Shown here: one piece after another, positions 11,678 through 20,139 of the stretch | Position numbering within the stretch: the first letter of the stretch is position 1 | Layout of the letters: each line of letters opens with the position of its first letter | Assembly: GCA_958367245.1 (NCBI GenBank) | Contig: CATXEA010000034.1 | Coordinates: forward strand, 1 to 31,193 | Reading direction: 5' to 3' | Length of the DNA stretch: 31,193 bases | DNA from: an uncultured Blautia sp. | GTDB taxonomy: Bacteria > Bacillota > Clostridia > Lachnospirales > Lachnospiraceae | Position numbers and translations under genes: made by a program | The notes under the pieces: generated by a model | Database searches by the model: none | The model's input: only the letters and a program-made list of their open reading frames with translations | Told to the model about the DNA's origin: nothing

Positions 11678-13285
11678 ATGACAAAGAAAAGACAGTGCGG
11701 TGTGCTGCTTCCAATCAGCAGCCTTCCGTCCAAATATGGAATCGGATGTTTTGACAAAAGCGCGTATGAATTTGTAGATGCTTTGAAAGCAGCGGGACAG
11801 AGCTGCTGGCAGATTCTTCCTCTGGGGCCTACAAGCTATGGGGATTCCCCGTATCAGTCATTTTCCACATTTGCGGGAAATCCTTATTTTATCAGTCTTG
11901 ACGCCCTTATTGAAGAAGGAGTGCTCACGAAAAAAGAATGCGAAGCTGTAGATTTCGGAAAAGATGAGACAAGTATTGACTACGCGAAGCTTTACAAAGG
12001 CCGCAGCAAGCTTTTGAGAAAAGCCTATGAGCGCAGCGACATCAGCAAAAATGAGGAATTCTGTAAGTTCCAGCAGGAGCAGGGCTACTGGCTGAAGGAT
12101 TATGCTCTTTTTATGGCTGTAAAATCCCGTTTTGACGGTGCGCCCTGGAGCGAATGGGCGGAAGATATCCGTTTGCGCTGGCAGTTTGCGCTGGATTATT
12201 ACAGAGAACAGTGCTATTTCGATATAGAATTTCAGGAATATGTACAGTTTAAATTTTATGAACAGTGGGGGAAATTAAAAGCCTACGCAAATGAGAACGG
12301 AATTCGAATCATTGGAGATATTCCGATTTATGTGGCAATGGACAGTGCAGACACCTGGGCGAGTCCGTGGCTCTTCAAAATCGATGAGGATAATCAGCCG
12401 ACACAGGTTGCAGGATGCCCTCCTGACGGATTTTCCGCAACAGGACAGCTCTGGGGAAATCCTCTGTACAACTGGGAAGTACATAAACAGTCCGGTTTCG
12501 AGTGGTGGATTCGCCGGATCCGTCACTGCTTCACCATGTACGATATTGTCAGAATCGACCATTTCCGAGGTTTTGACGAATATTATGCGATTCCTTTCGG
12601 CGATAAGACAGCAGAGAACGGCTGGTGGGAAAAAGGTCCTGGTATGGAGCTTTTTAATGCCATTAAAAACCGTCTTGGAGAACAGGATATTATCGCGGAG
12701 GATCTGGGCTTTATGACAGACACGGTAGTGAAGCTGGTGGAGGACAGCGGATATCCGAATATGAAAGTAATTGAGTTTGCTTTTGACGAGCGTGATACCG
12801 GAAACAGCAGCGACTATCTGCCCCATAATTACCCTAACAACTGTGTGGTATATACAGGAACCCACGACAATGAAACCCTGTCGGGCTGGTTTAAGGATAT
12901 TACGCCAAAGGAGCGGAGAATGGTTCGCCAGTATCTGAATAACTTCCATACCAGCGATGACGAGATTTATAAAGATATTATCTGTCTGGTTATGCGCAGT
13001 GTAGCGTCACTTTGCGTAATTCCGATGCAGGACTATCTGGGGCTTGACAATTCTGCCCGTATCAACCAGCCGTCCACTCTGGGCAAAAACTGGAAATGGC
13101 GTCTGAAGGAAGGGCAGTTTGACAGTCAGATTCAGAAGGAAATGAGAGAGCTTGCAGTAAGATACGGAAGATGCGAGCCTGTATATGAGCCGGAAGAGAA
13201 GGAAACAGAAGCCGAAGAAAAAGAAATGAAAGAAGAAGCAGTTCCAAATGCAGGAATTGATGAAAAAGCCGGGGAGAAGAAATGA
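11678..13285 (+). CDS. malQ: 4-alpha-glucanotransferase (amylomaltase)
   Basis: A 535-residue GH77 enzyme that transfers alpha-1,4-glucan segments between maltooligosaccharides in the cytoplasm. The N-terminal signature is GVLLPISSLPSKYGIGCFD, with SCWQILPLGPTSYGDSPYQS. The catalytic residues are visible: the nucleophile Asp in VRIDHFRGFDEYY, the acid/base Glu in IIAEDLGFM and the stabilising Asp in YTGTHDNETLSGW. The family ends near VRYGR; here about 30 further residues follow, nearly all Glu, Lys and Ala (EPEEKETEAEEKEMKEEA). The gene has a good ribosome-binding site (GAAGGAAGGG) and is followed at 1 nt by a transporter gene. Confidence 0.95.
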   Translation: MTKKRQCGVLLPISSLPSKYGIGCFDKSAYEFVDALKAAGQSCWQILPLGPTSYGDSPYQSFSTFAGNPYFISLDALIEEGVLTKKECEAVDFGKDETSIDYAKLYKGRSKLLRKAYERSDISKNEEFCKFQQEQGYWLKDYALFMAVKSRFDGAPWSEWAEDIRLRWQFALDYYREQCYFDIEFQEYVQFKFYEQWGKLKAYANENGIRIIGDIPIYVAMDSADTWASPWLFKIDEDNQPTQVAGCPPDGFSATGQLWGNPLYNWEVHKQSGFEWWIRRIRHCFTMYDIVRIDHFRGFDEYYAIPFGDKTAENGWWEKGPGMELFNAIKNRLGEQDIIAEDLGFMTDTVVKLVEDSGYPNMKVIEFAFDERDTGNSSDYLPHNYPNNCVVYTGTHDNETLSGWFKDITPKERRMVRQYLNNFHTSDDEIYKDIICLVMRSVASLCVIPMQDYLGLDNSARINQPSTLGKNWKWRLKEGQFDSQIQKEMRELAVRYGRCEPVYEPEEKETEAEEKEMKEEAVPNAGIDEKAGEKK

Positions 13286-13286
13286 T

Positions 13287-14630
13287 ATGAAAATAAAAAC
13301 AGATAGAAACAGAGACTCTTTCCGGTCGCACTGGGGCTTTGTCATAGCCTGTATCGGTTCTGCGGTGGGAATGGGAAATATTTGGATGTTTCCCACAAGA
13401 GTGTCGAAATACGGCGGCGGTTCTTTCCTGATTCCGTACTTCATTTTCGTCATTTTGATTGGTTATTCCGGAGTAATCGGAGAAATGGCGTTCGGCAGGT
13501 CAGTACATTCCGGACCTGTGGGAGCCTTTGGCGCTGCCTGCGCTTCCCGTGGGGAAAAGTGGCGTAAGACAGGAGAGCTTCTTGGATGTATCCCCATGCT
13601 TGGGGCGCTTGCTCTTGCCATCGGCTACTCTGTGGTTGTAGGCTGGATTATTAAATATATGGTAGGAACCTTCACAGGGGCGACTCTTGCGCCGGAAAAC
13701 GTAGAGGGCTTTGGCGAGGCGTTTGGTTCTATGGCGTCGGCTTACGGAAATAACGGATGGCAGATTGTGGCGCTTATTGTCTGCTTCGTCATTATGGCAT
13801 TTGGAATTTCGTCAGGTGTGGAAAAGGCTGCGAAGATTATGATGCCGTTATTCTTCCTTATGTTTCTCGGACTGGCAGTGTATCTTGTTTTCCAGCCGGG
13901 AGCAATGGAAGGGTATAAATATATTTTCCGCATTGAGAAATCAGCGATTCTGAACCCCATGACCTGGGTATACGCACTTGGACAGGCATTCTTTTCTCTG
14001 TCTCTTGCAGGAAACGGAACCATTATTTATGGTTCTTATCTGAAAGAAGATGCAGATATTGTAGATTCTGCGAAAAAAGTTGCATTTTTTGATACGACGG
14101 CAGCAATTCTGGCAGCCCTTGTGATTATTCCTGCGATGGCGACAGCGGGACAGGAGCTGACAAGCGGCGGTCCGGGACTGATGTTCGTCTTTATTCCTCA
14201 TATTTTTAAGGGGATTCCGGGAGGCAGTATTCTGGCAGTTATTTTCTTTATCGCTGTATTTTTTGCAGGAATCACTTCCCTTGTGAATCTGTTTGAAGCG
14301 CCGATTTCTACCCTGCAGGATTATTTCCATCTGAAACGTCCTTTGGCAGTGGGAATTATCGCGGTAATAGGCGGAGTAGTCAGTATTATGATTCAGGGAA
14401 TTGTTTCAGGATGGATGGATTTCGTTTCTATTTATATCTGTCCGCTGGGCGCAGGCATGGCTGGAATTATGTTCTTCTGGATATTCAAAAACGGAGCAGC
14501 CCGTAAAGCGATTCAGACAGGACGGAGCAAGCCTGTCGGCAGATGGCTGGAGCCGGTAACGAAATATGTATTTTGCGGACTGACTGTTATTGTTTTTATT
14601 CTGGGAATTATTTTTCACGGAATCGGGTGA
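13287..14630 (+). CDS. Sodium-dependent transporter of the NSS/SNF family
   Basis: 447 residues from the ATG at 13287, with GGGGAG 10 nt upstream, one base after the malQ stop. The first helix carries the NSS signature GSAVGMGNIWMFPTRVSKYGG, which contributes to the Na+ and substrate sites in LeuT. About eleven hydrophobic segments follow, including GTIIYGSYL and PAMATAGQELTSGGPGLMF. The length fits the shorter bacterial members with eleven rather than twelve helices. It probably imports an amino acid. Proximity to proC (88 bp downstream) makes a glutamate- or proline-related amino acid conceivable but unproven. Confidence 0.88.
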   Translation: MKIKTDRNRDSFRSHWGFVIACIGSAVGMGNIWMFPTRVSKYGGGSFLIPYFIFVILIGYSGVIGEMAFGRSVHSGPVGAFGAACASRGEKWRKTGELLGCIPMLGALALAIGYSVVVGWIIKYMVGTFTGATLAPENVEGFGEAFGSMASAYGNNGWQIVALIVCFVIMAFGISSGVEKAAKIMMPLFFLMFLGLAVYLVFQPGAMEGYKYIFRIEKSAILNPMTWVYALGQAFFSLSLAGNGTIIYGSYLKEDADIVDSAKKVAFFDTTAAILAALVIIPAMATAGQELTSGGPGLMFVFIPHIFKGIPGGSILAVIFFIAVFFAGITSLVNLFEAPISTLQDYFHLKRPLAVGIIAVIGGVVSIMIQGIVSGWMDFVSIYICPLGAGMAGIMFFWIFKNGAARKAIQTGRSKPVGRWLEPVTKYVFCGLTVIVFILGIIFHGIG

Positions 14631-14718
14631 GCAGACCTGTTAACTTGTGTTCTGAAATAATGCAGGAATGATAACGGTTGTTTCTATGAATTTGAAAAAC
14701 AGACGGGAGAATTGTATT

Positions 14719-15516
14719 ATGACTAAAATTGGATTTATCGGATGCGGAAATATGGCTTCCGCCATGATTGGGGGAATGCTGAAAAAAGGACTTTACAGCA
14801 AAGAAGAAATTATTGTTTCCAATCTCACGGAAGCAGGAAGCAGACGCAGCCGTGAGAAACTGGGGGTTGTGACAACTCTTGATAATAAAGAGGTGGTAAG
14901 AAGCGCAAAGATTGTTTTCCTTGCAGTGAAGCCGCAGTTTTATGAAGAGGTTCTGGAAGAAGTAAAGGCAGAGATTACCTCAGAACATATTCTGGTAGGA
15001 ATCGCTCCGGGCAAAACCCTTGCGTGGCTGGAAGAAAAATGCGGACAGCCGATGAAGGTGGTGCGTATGATGCCGAATACCCCGGCTCAGGTAGGGGAAG
15101 GAATGACAGGCGTCTGTGCCAACGAAAAAGTAACAGAAGAAGAATTAAAGCTGATGTGTGAGATTACAGACAGTTTTGGCCGCACAGAGGTTGTGCCTGA
15201 GCGCATGATGGAAGCTTTAAGCGCAGTGAGCGGATGTTCACCGGCGTATGTATATATGTTTATCGAAGCAATGGCAGACGCTGCAGTTGCTCAGGGAATG
15301 CCGAGGAAACAGGCATATGCGCTTGCGTCTCAGGCGGTGCTGGGAAGCGCTAAGATGGTGCTTGAGACAGGACTTCATCCGGGCGAATTAAAAGATATGG
15401 TATGCTCTCCGGCAGGAAGCACCATTCAGGGTGTGCGTACTCTGGAGGCAAAAGGTTTCCGCAGCGCTGTGTTTGAAGCTCTCACAGCAGCTGCAGAAAA
15501 AGGTAAAACACTTTAA
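14719..15516 (+). CDS. proC: Pyrroline-5-carboxylate reductase
   Basis: 265 residues, starting at ATG 14719 behind CGGGAGA. It catalyses NAD(P)H-dependent reduction of 1-pyrroline-5-carboxylate to proline. The N-terminal Rossmann motif is GFIGCGNMASAMIGGML, with VFLAVKPQ, VVRMMPNTPAQVGEGMT and the C-terminal dimerisation signature SGCSPAYVYMFIEAMADAAV, then MPRKQAYALASQAVLGSA and SPAGSTIQGV. The length matches the family. It converges on the CYTH gene with only 16 nt between the stops and no obvious terminator. Confidence 0.95.
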   Translation: MTKIGFIGCGNMASAMIGGMLKKGLYSKEEIIVSNLTEAGSRRSREKLGVVTTLDNKEVVRSAKIVFLAVKPQFYEEVLEEVKAEITSEHILVGIAPGKTLAWLEEKCGQPMKVVRMMPNTPAQVGEGMTGVCANEKVTEEELKLMCEITDSFGRTEVVPERMMEALSAVSGCSPAYVYMFIEAMADAAVAQGMPRKQAYALASQAVLGSAKMVLETGLHPGELKDMVCSPAGSTIQGVRTLEAKGFRSAVFEALTAAAEKGKTL

Positions 15517-15532
15517 TTTCGGGACAGGGACA

Positions 15533-15985
15533 TTACCATCCCCGGCTCATGGTATTGTTGTGGTATTTCGTGGAGCAGGTCACATCCTCTCCAAACCATG
15601 CGGGAGGCTGATAGGCGTCTGCTTCTTCCACAGAAGCAAATTCCACTTCAGCAAGATAAACGCCGTCGTATACGCCGTGGAAGATATCCAGCTCAATGGT
15701 GAGTCCGTTTTTTTCGGGAATGAGATAACGTGTCTTGGAAATCAGAATACCGTCGGCTTTTGGCTTTAAATGTTCATAGGCTTCCTTGTTCAGCGGAAGA
15801 TTATATTCTTCTCTGGCAAGGAGGCCTTTTGATTTGTAGGTTAAATAATAAGAATCGTCCTGACGGCGGATACGGACCACCGGATCTGTGCAGAGATATC
15901 CCTGTTCAATTTCATGTTTATCAAAAGAAGCAAGGTCTGCGGGCAGATTTTCTTTTGTGATGAGAAATTTACGTTCAATTTCCAT
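15533..15985 (-). CDS. CYTH domain protein (triphosphate tunnel metalloenzyme)
   Basis: 150 residues from the ATG at 15985, with GGAGG 9 nt upstream. The defining N-terminal E-x-E-x-K motif is present as MEIERKFLI. Alternating charged strands follow (VVRIRRQDDSYYLTYKSKG, YLIPEKNGLTIELDIFHG and VYLAEVEFASVEEADAY), which form the tunnel that binds metal-triphosphate. Bacterial members hydrolyse inorganic triphosphate or have unassigned activity. There is no HD or CHAD domain. It is the only minus-strand gene between 11000 and 26470. Confidence 0.88.
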   Translation of the reverse strand: MEIERKFLITKENLPADLASFDKHEIEQGYLCTDPVVRIRRQDDSYYLTYKSKGLLAREEYNLPLNKEAYEHLKPKADGILISKTRYLIPEKNGLTIELDIFHGVYDGVYLAEVEFASVEEADAYQPPAWFGEDVTCSTKYHNNTMSRGW

Positions 15986-16042
15986 AAATAAACACCTCCG
16001 TTTTTGTCTCAGTCTATGTTCAGGAACAGTATACCCTCCCCG

Positions 16043-16071
16043 TTGTAAAAAAGAAAGCAAAATGCTATAAT
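16043..16071 (+). promoter_or_regulatory. Promoter of the DJ-1 family gene
   Basis: TTGTAA (16043-16048) and TATAAT (16066-16071) are 17 nt apart, with the start codon 38 bp downstream. Confidence 0.65.
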
Positions 16072-16109
16072 ATCCGTAATTATTCTGTATGAAAAAAGGA
16101 GGAACTTAC

Positions 16110-16661
16110 ATGAGCAAGGTATATATTTTTCTGGCAGACGGTTTTGAGGATATTGAAGGCCTGACAGTGGTAGATTTAATGAGAAGAGCGCAGATTGATA
16201 TAAAGACAGTTTCCATTAAAGAGACAAAGGAGGTCACCACATCCAGAGGAATTACCCTTTTTACAGATCTGACTTTCGCAGAATCAGATTATAAGGATGC
16301 AGATATGCTGGTGCTTCCGGGAGGAATGCCGGGAACCCGTTATCTTGGAGATTACAGACCTCTGACAGAGCTTCTGACAGAATACTATGAAAAAGGCGGG
16401 AAAATTGCCGCCATCTGTGCAGCGCCCGGCGTTTTTGCAAAGCTTGGTTTCCTGAAGAACAGAAAAGCCACCTCATACCCGACCTGTCTGGATGGTCTGG
16501 AAGTAGGAGAGCTTAGTGAAGAGTCCGTTGTAGTAGATGGAAATGTGACCACAAGTCGGGGACTTGGAACAGCCATTGATTTCTCACTTTCCCTTATTGC
16601 CCAGCTTCTGGGAGAGGAAACAGCGGAAAAAATTGCAGAATCCGTGATTTACAACAGATAA
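16110..16661 (+). CDS. DJ-1/PfpI family protein (YajL-like)
   Basis: 183 residues from the ATG at 16110, 7 nt after GGAGG. The DJ-1 signatures are Glu16 in FLADGFEDIE and the nucleophilic elbow AAICAAPGV with Cys103, plus VLPGGMPG and NVTTSRGLGTAIDFSLSLI. Relatives are often annotated as 4-methyl-5-thiazole monophosphate biosynthesis protein (ThiJ) by historical error. Better supported roles are oxidative-stress protection or handling of reactive carbonyls. It has its own promoter and stands alone before the tig-clp run. Confidence 0.9.
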   Translation: MSKVYIFLADGFEDIEGLTVVDLMRRAQIDIKTVSIKETKEVTTSRGITLFTDLTFAESDYKDADMLVLPGGMPGTRYLGDYRPLTELLTEYYEKGGKIAAICAAPGVFAKLGFLKNRKATSYPTCLDGLEVGELSEESVVVDGNVTTSRGLGTAIDFSLSLIAQLLGEETAEKIAESVIYNR

Positions 16662-16823
16662 ACCCGAAAAAACCGCGTATTTCTGACGAAAAAACACTGG
16701 CGTTTTTGCTTGTTTTGTGATATACTTCTGCAATGACTGTAAAACATTTGACTGCGGTCGTAAAGAAAAGTGTTAAAAATATAATATCACATATACCCTG
16801 AAAATTAAGGAGGAACATCTAAA

Positions 16824-18110
16824 ATGAGTTTACAGGTGGAAAAATTAGAAAAGAACATGGCGAAACTTACTATTGAAGTTTCCGCTGAAGATTTAGAAAA
16901 GGCTATGCAGAACGCATACCAGAGAGCAAAAGGAAAAATTTCCATTCCTGGATTCCGTAAAGGTAAAGCACCAAGAAAAATGATCGAGCAGATGTACGGC
17001 AAGGGAATCTTCCTTGAAGACGCTGCAAACGCTCTGATTCCGGAGCACTACAGCAAAGCATTAGCTGAGTGTGATCTTGAGATCGTTTCCCAGCCGGAAA
17101 TCGACGTTACACAGGCTGAGCCGGGTAAAGCTTTCATCTTCACAGCAGAAGTTGCAGTGAAACCGGAAGTTACTTTAGGCGAGTACAAAGGTGTAGAAGT
17201 TGCTAAAACAGACGTAGTTGTAACAGACGAGGATGTTGACGCAGAAGTTAAGAAAGAGCAGGAGAAAAACTCCAGAACAATCGCAGTAGAAGACCGTGCA
17301 GCTCAGATGGGCGACGTTGTGACAATTGACTTCGAAGGTTCTGTAGACGGTGTTCCTTTTGACGGCGGTCAGGCAACAGAGTATCCTCTGACACTTGGTT
17401 CCCATACTTTCATTCCGGGATTCGAAGATCAGTTAGTAGGCGCTGAATTAGGTTCTGACGTAGACGTTAAAGTTACTTTCCCGGCTGAATACCAGGCAAA
17501 AGAGCTCGCAGGCAAAGAAGCTATCTTCAGATGTGCAGTTAAGAAAATCGAAGCAAAAGAGCTTCCGGAGCTTGACGATGATTTCGCAAAAGACGTTTCT
17601 GAGTTCGATACTCTTGCTGAGTACAAAGAGAATGTTAAAAAAGGTCTCGTAGAAAAGAAAGAGGCAGAAGCTCTCAGAGCTAAAGAAGACGCTGCAATCG
17701 AGAAAGTAATCGAAGGCGCACAGATGGATATTCCGGAAGCAATGATCAAATCTCAGTGCTCCCAGATGCTTGACGACTTCGCAAGAAGAATGCAGGCTCA
17801 GGGATTATCTATGGAGCAGTACTTCCAGTTCACAGGCATGACTGCTGAGAAGATGATGGAAGATATGAAACCTCAGGCGCTTAAGAGAATCCAGACAAGA
17901 CTGGTTCTTGAGAAGATTGCTGAAGTTGAAAACATCCAGCCAAGTGAAGACGAAGTAAACGCTGAAATCGCTAAAATGGCAGAAGCATACAAGATGGAAG
18001 CTGACAAATTAAAAGAGCTTCTCGGCGACCGCGAATTAGAGCAGATGAAGAAAGATATGGCTGTACAGAAAGCCGTAACTCTGGTTGCTGAGGCAGCAAA
18101 AGAGGCTTAA
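16824..18110 (+). CDS. tig: Trigger factor (ribosome-bound chaperone, peptidyl-prolyl isomerase)
   Basis: A 428-residue full-length protein. The N-terminal ribosome-binding loop reads PGFRKGKAPRKMIEQMYG. The FKBP-type isomerase domain spans about residues 155-240 (GDVVTIDFEGSVDGVPFDGG, then GSHTFIPGFEDQLVGAELGS). The helical C-terminal substrate-binding domain continues to the end. It binds the ribosomal exit tunnel and shields nascent chains. Ribosome-binding site AAGGAGG. The extended -10 TGTTAAAAATATAAT (16771-16785) may be its promoter, but no good -35 box is at the expected distance. The tig-clpP-clpX-lon-ysxC order is common in Firmicutes. Confidence 0.97.
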   Translation: MSLQVEKLEKNMAKLTIEVSAEDLEKAMQNAYQRAKGKISIPGFRKGKAPRKMIEQMYGKGIFLEDAANALIPEHYSKALAECDLEIVSQPEIDVTQAEPGKAFIFTAEVAVKPEVTLGEYKGVEVAKTDVVVTDEDVDAEVKKEQEKNSRTIAVEDRAAQMGDVVTIDFEGSVDGVPFDGGQATEYPLTLGSHTFIPGFEDQLVGAELGSDVDVKVTFPAEYQAKELAGKEAIFRCAVKKIEAKELPELDDDFAKDVSEFDTLAEYKENVKKGLVEKKEAEALRAKEDAAIEKVIEGAQMDIPEAMIKSQCSQMLDDFARRMQAQGLSMEQYFQFTGMTAEKMMEDMKPQALKRIQTRLVLEKIAEVENIQPSEDEVNAEIAKMAEAYKMEADKLKELLGDRELEQMKKDMAVQKAVTLVAEAAKEA

Positions 18111-18146
18111 TCACTTCCTCTTGACATAGAAAATGGAGGCATGTAT

Positions 18147-18728
18147 ATGAGTTTAGTACCTTATGTCATTGAACAGACGAGCAGAGGGGAGAGAAGCTAC
18201 GATATTTATTCAAGGCTTCTGAAAGACAGAATTATTTTTCTGGGCGAGGAAGTAAATGATGTGAGCGCGGGTCTTATCGTTTCCCAGCTCCTTTTCCTTG
18301 AAGCAGAAGACCCGGGGAAAGATATTCAGTTGTATATTAACAGTCCTGGCGGTTCCGTAACTGCGGGAATGGCAATTTATGACACAATGCAGTATATTAA
18401 ATGCGATGTTTCTACCATTTGTCTCGGAATGGCAGCCAGCATGGGTGCATTTCTTCTGGCAGGAGGTGCGAAGGGTAAGAGATTTGCCCTTCCTCATTCC
18501 ACGATTATGATTCACCAGCCGTCAGGCGGTGCGCAGGGTCAGGCAACTGAAATCCAGATCGTGGCAGATCATATCGCACAGACTAAGAGAACTTTAAATG
18601 AATTATTGGCTGCAAATACAGGTCAGCCGATAGAGGTTGTTGAACGTGATACAGACCGTGACAACTATATGACCGCAGAAGAAGCGAAAGCATATGGACT
18701 GATTGACGGTGTAGTCATGCACAAATAA
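18147..18728 (+). CDS. clpP: ATP-dependent Clp protease proteolytic subunit
   Basis: 193 residues from the ATG at 18147, 7 nt after GGAGG (an ATG at 18141 is only 1 nt away). The catalytic triad aligns with that of B. subtilis ClpP: Ser98 in GMAASMG, His123 in MIHQPSGG and Asp172 in DTDRDNY. The N-terminal segment MSLVPYVIEQTSRGERSYDI is canonical. The enzyme forms a two-ring tetradecamer that degrades proteins fed by ClpX, whose gene follows. The distance to tig is 36 nt. Confidence 0.98.
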   Translation: MSLVPYVIEQTSRGERSYDIYSRLLKDRIIFLGEEVNDVSAGLIVSQLLFLEAEDPGKDIQLYINSPGGSVTAGMAIYDTMQYIKCDVSTICLGMAASMGAFLLAGGAKGKRFALPHSTIMIHQPSGGAQGQATEIQIVADHIAQTKRTLNELLAANTGQPIEVVERDTDRDNYMTAEEAKAYGLIDGVVMHK

Positions 18729-18738
18729 CGAATGATAA

Positions 18739-18762
18739 GACTCCTGCAATCACGCAGGAGTC
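18739..18762 (+). terminator. Hairpin between clpP and clpX (partial terminator?)
   Basis: GACTCCTGC (18739-18747), AATCAC and GCAGGAGTC (18754-18762) form a perfect 9-bp stem followed by TGTCTTGATTT. The U-tract is poor, so it may attenuate transcription into clpX or stabilise the clpP mRNA end rather than stop transcription. Confidence 0.55.
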
Positions 18763-18803
18763 TGTCTTGATTTATAGGATAGGAAAGGAATGGAACATAA
18801 TCC

Positions 18804-20120
18804 ATGGCAGAAAAGATAAGAGAGAGAGTCAGATGTTCTTTTTGTCATAAGACAGAGGACCAGGTGAGAAAGCTCATCGCGAATCCGGACGGAAATACTT
18901 TCATCTGCGATGAATGTATCGGCATCTGTTCAGAAATCATGGAAGAGGAACTCAATGCTTATAGCAGAGACGAATTATTTGACTCAGACATTAATCTTCT
19001 GAAACCGGAAGAAATCCATGCAATTCTGGATGATTATGTAATCGGACAGGACGACGCAAAAAAGGCGCTGTCTGTAGCTGTTTACAATCATTATAAGAGA
19101 GTCCTTGCATCCAGAAATCTGGATGTGGAGCTGCAGAAAAGTAATATTCTCATGCTTGGACCGACCGGTTCAGGAAAGACGCTTCTTGCGCAGACTCTTG
19201 CAAGACTTTTGAATGTACCTTTTGCCATCGCAGACGCGACAACTCTGACAGAGGCGGGATATGTAGGCGAGGATGTGGAAAATATCCTCCTGAAGATTAT
19301 CCAGGCAGCAGATTATGATATTGAGCGCGCCCAGTATGGAATTATCTATATTGATGAGATTGACAAGATTACCCGTAAATCCGAAAATACATCCATCACC
19401 CGTGATGTTTCCGGCGAAGGCGTACAGCAGGCGCTTCTGAAGATTATTGAGGGAACTGTGGCAAGCGTACCTCCTCAGGGCGGACGCAAGCATCCTCATC
19501 AGGAGTTTCTTCAGATTGATACCACAAATATTCTGTTTATCTGCGGCGGTGCTTTCGATGGAATCGAAAAAATCATCGAAAACAGAAAAGATACGAAATC
19601 TATCGGTTTCGGCGCAGAAGTTTCTGCAAAAGAAGAGCGTAAAATCGGAGAACTTCTCAAAGATGTTATGCCGGAAGACTTTATTAAATTCGGTCTGATT
19701 CCGGAGTTCATCGGACGAGTTCCTGTTGTGGTAACGCTTGACGGACTGGATGAGAGCGCCCTCATCCGTATTCTCAAGGAGCCTAAGAACTCCCTGACGA
19801 AACAGTACCATAAATTATTTGAGCTTGACGGCGTAGAGCTTGATTTCCAGGACGAGGCGCTGGAAGTAGTTGCCCGCAAATCTCTGGAGAGAAAGACAGG
19901 AGCCAGAGGACTGCGCGCCATCATGGAAAATTCCCTGATGGATCTGATGTACAAGGCTCCGTCAGACGATACCATTCGTAAATGTGTAATTACCAAAGAT
20001 GTTGTAGAAGGCACCGGTGAACCGGAAATTATCCGCGGAGAGGCGCCTGCACCGGAAAAAAGTACCGGAAGCAGAAGGACATCCCGTTCCCGCAAAAAAG
20101 GGACGCCGGAAACTGCCTGA
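18804..20120 (+). CDS. clpX: ClpX, ATPase and unfoldase subunit of ClpXP
   Basis: 438 residues. An N-terminal C4 zinc domain (Cys11, Cys14, Cys35, Cys38) binds adaptors. The AAA+ core has Walker A GPTGSGKT (119-126), the GYVGEDVENI pore loop, Walker B IIYIDEIDK, the RKH loop in GGRKHPHQEF and sensor residues in GLIPEFIGRVP. The C-terminal 30 residues are a basic, Ser- and Arg-rich tail (STGSRRTSRSRKKG). It unfolds tagged substrates and feeds them to ClpP. Start ATG 18804 with AAAGGAATGG upstream; 75 nt after clpP. Confidence 0.98.
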   Translation: MAEKIRERVRCSFCHKTEDQVRKLIANPDGNTFICDECIGICSEIMEEELNAYSRDELFDSDINLLKPEEIHAILDDYVIGQDDAKKALSVAVYNHYKRVLASRNLDVELQKSNILMLGPTGSGKTLLAQTLARLLNVPFAIADATTLTEAGYVGEDVENILLKIIQAADYDIERAQYGIIYIDEIDKITRKSENTSITRDVSGEGVQQALLKIIEGTVASVPPQGGRKHPHQEFLQIDTTNILFICGGAFDGIEKIIENRKDTKSIGFGAEVSAKEERKIGELLKDVMPEDFIKFGLIPEFIGRVPVVVTLDGLDESALIRILKEPKNSLTKQYHKLFELDGVELDFQDEALEVVARKSLERKTGARGLRAIMENSLMDLMYKAPSDDTIRKCVITKDVVEGTGEPEIIRGEAPAPEKSTGSRRTSRSRKKGTPETA

Positions 20121-20139
20121 TGAAGGGATGAGGAAATAG

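Noticed and set aside
12275..12949. Long minus-strand open frame opposite malQ
   Set aside because: It lies fully inside malQ, has no ribosome-binding site and no recognisable sequence. It is a codon-bias shadow.
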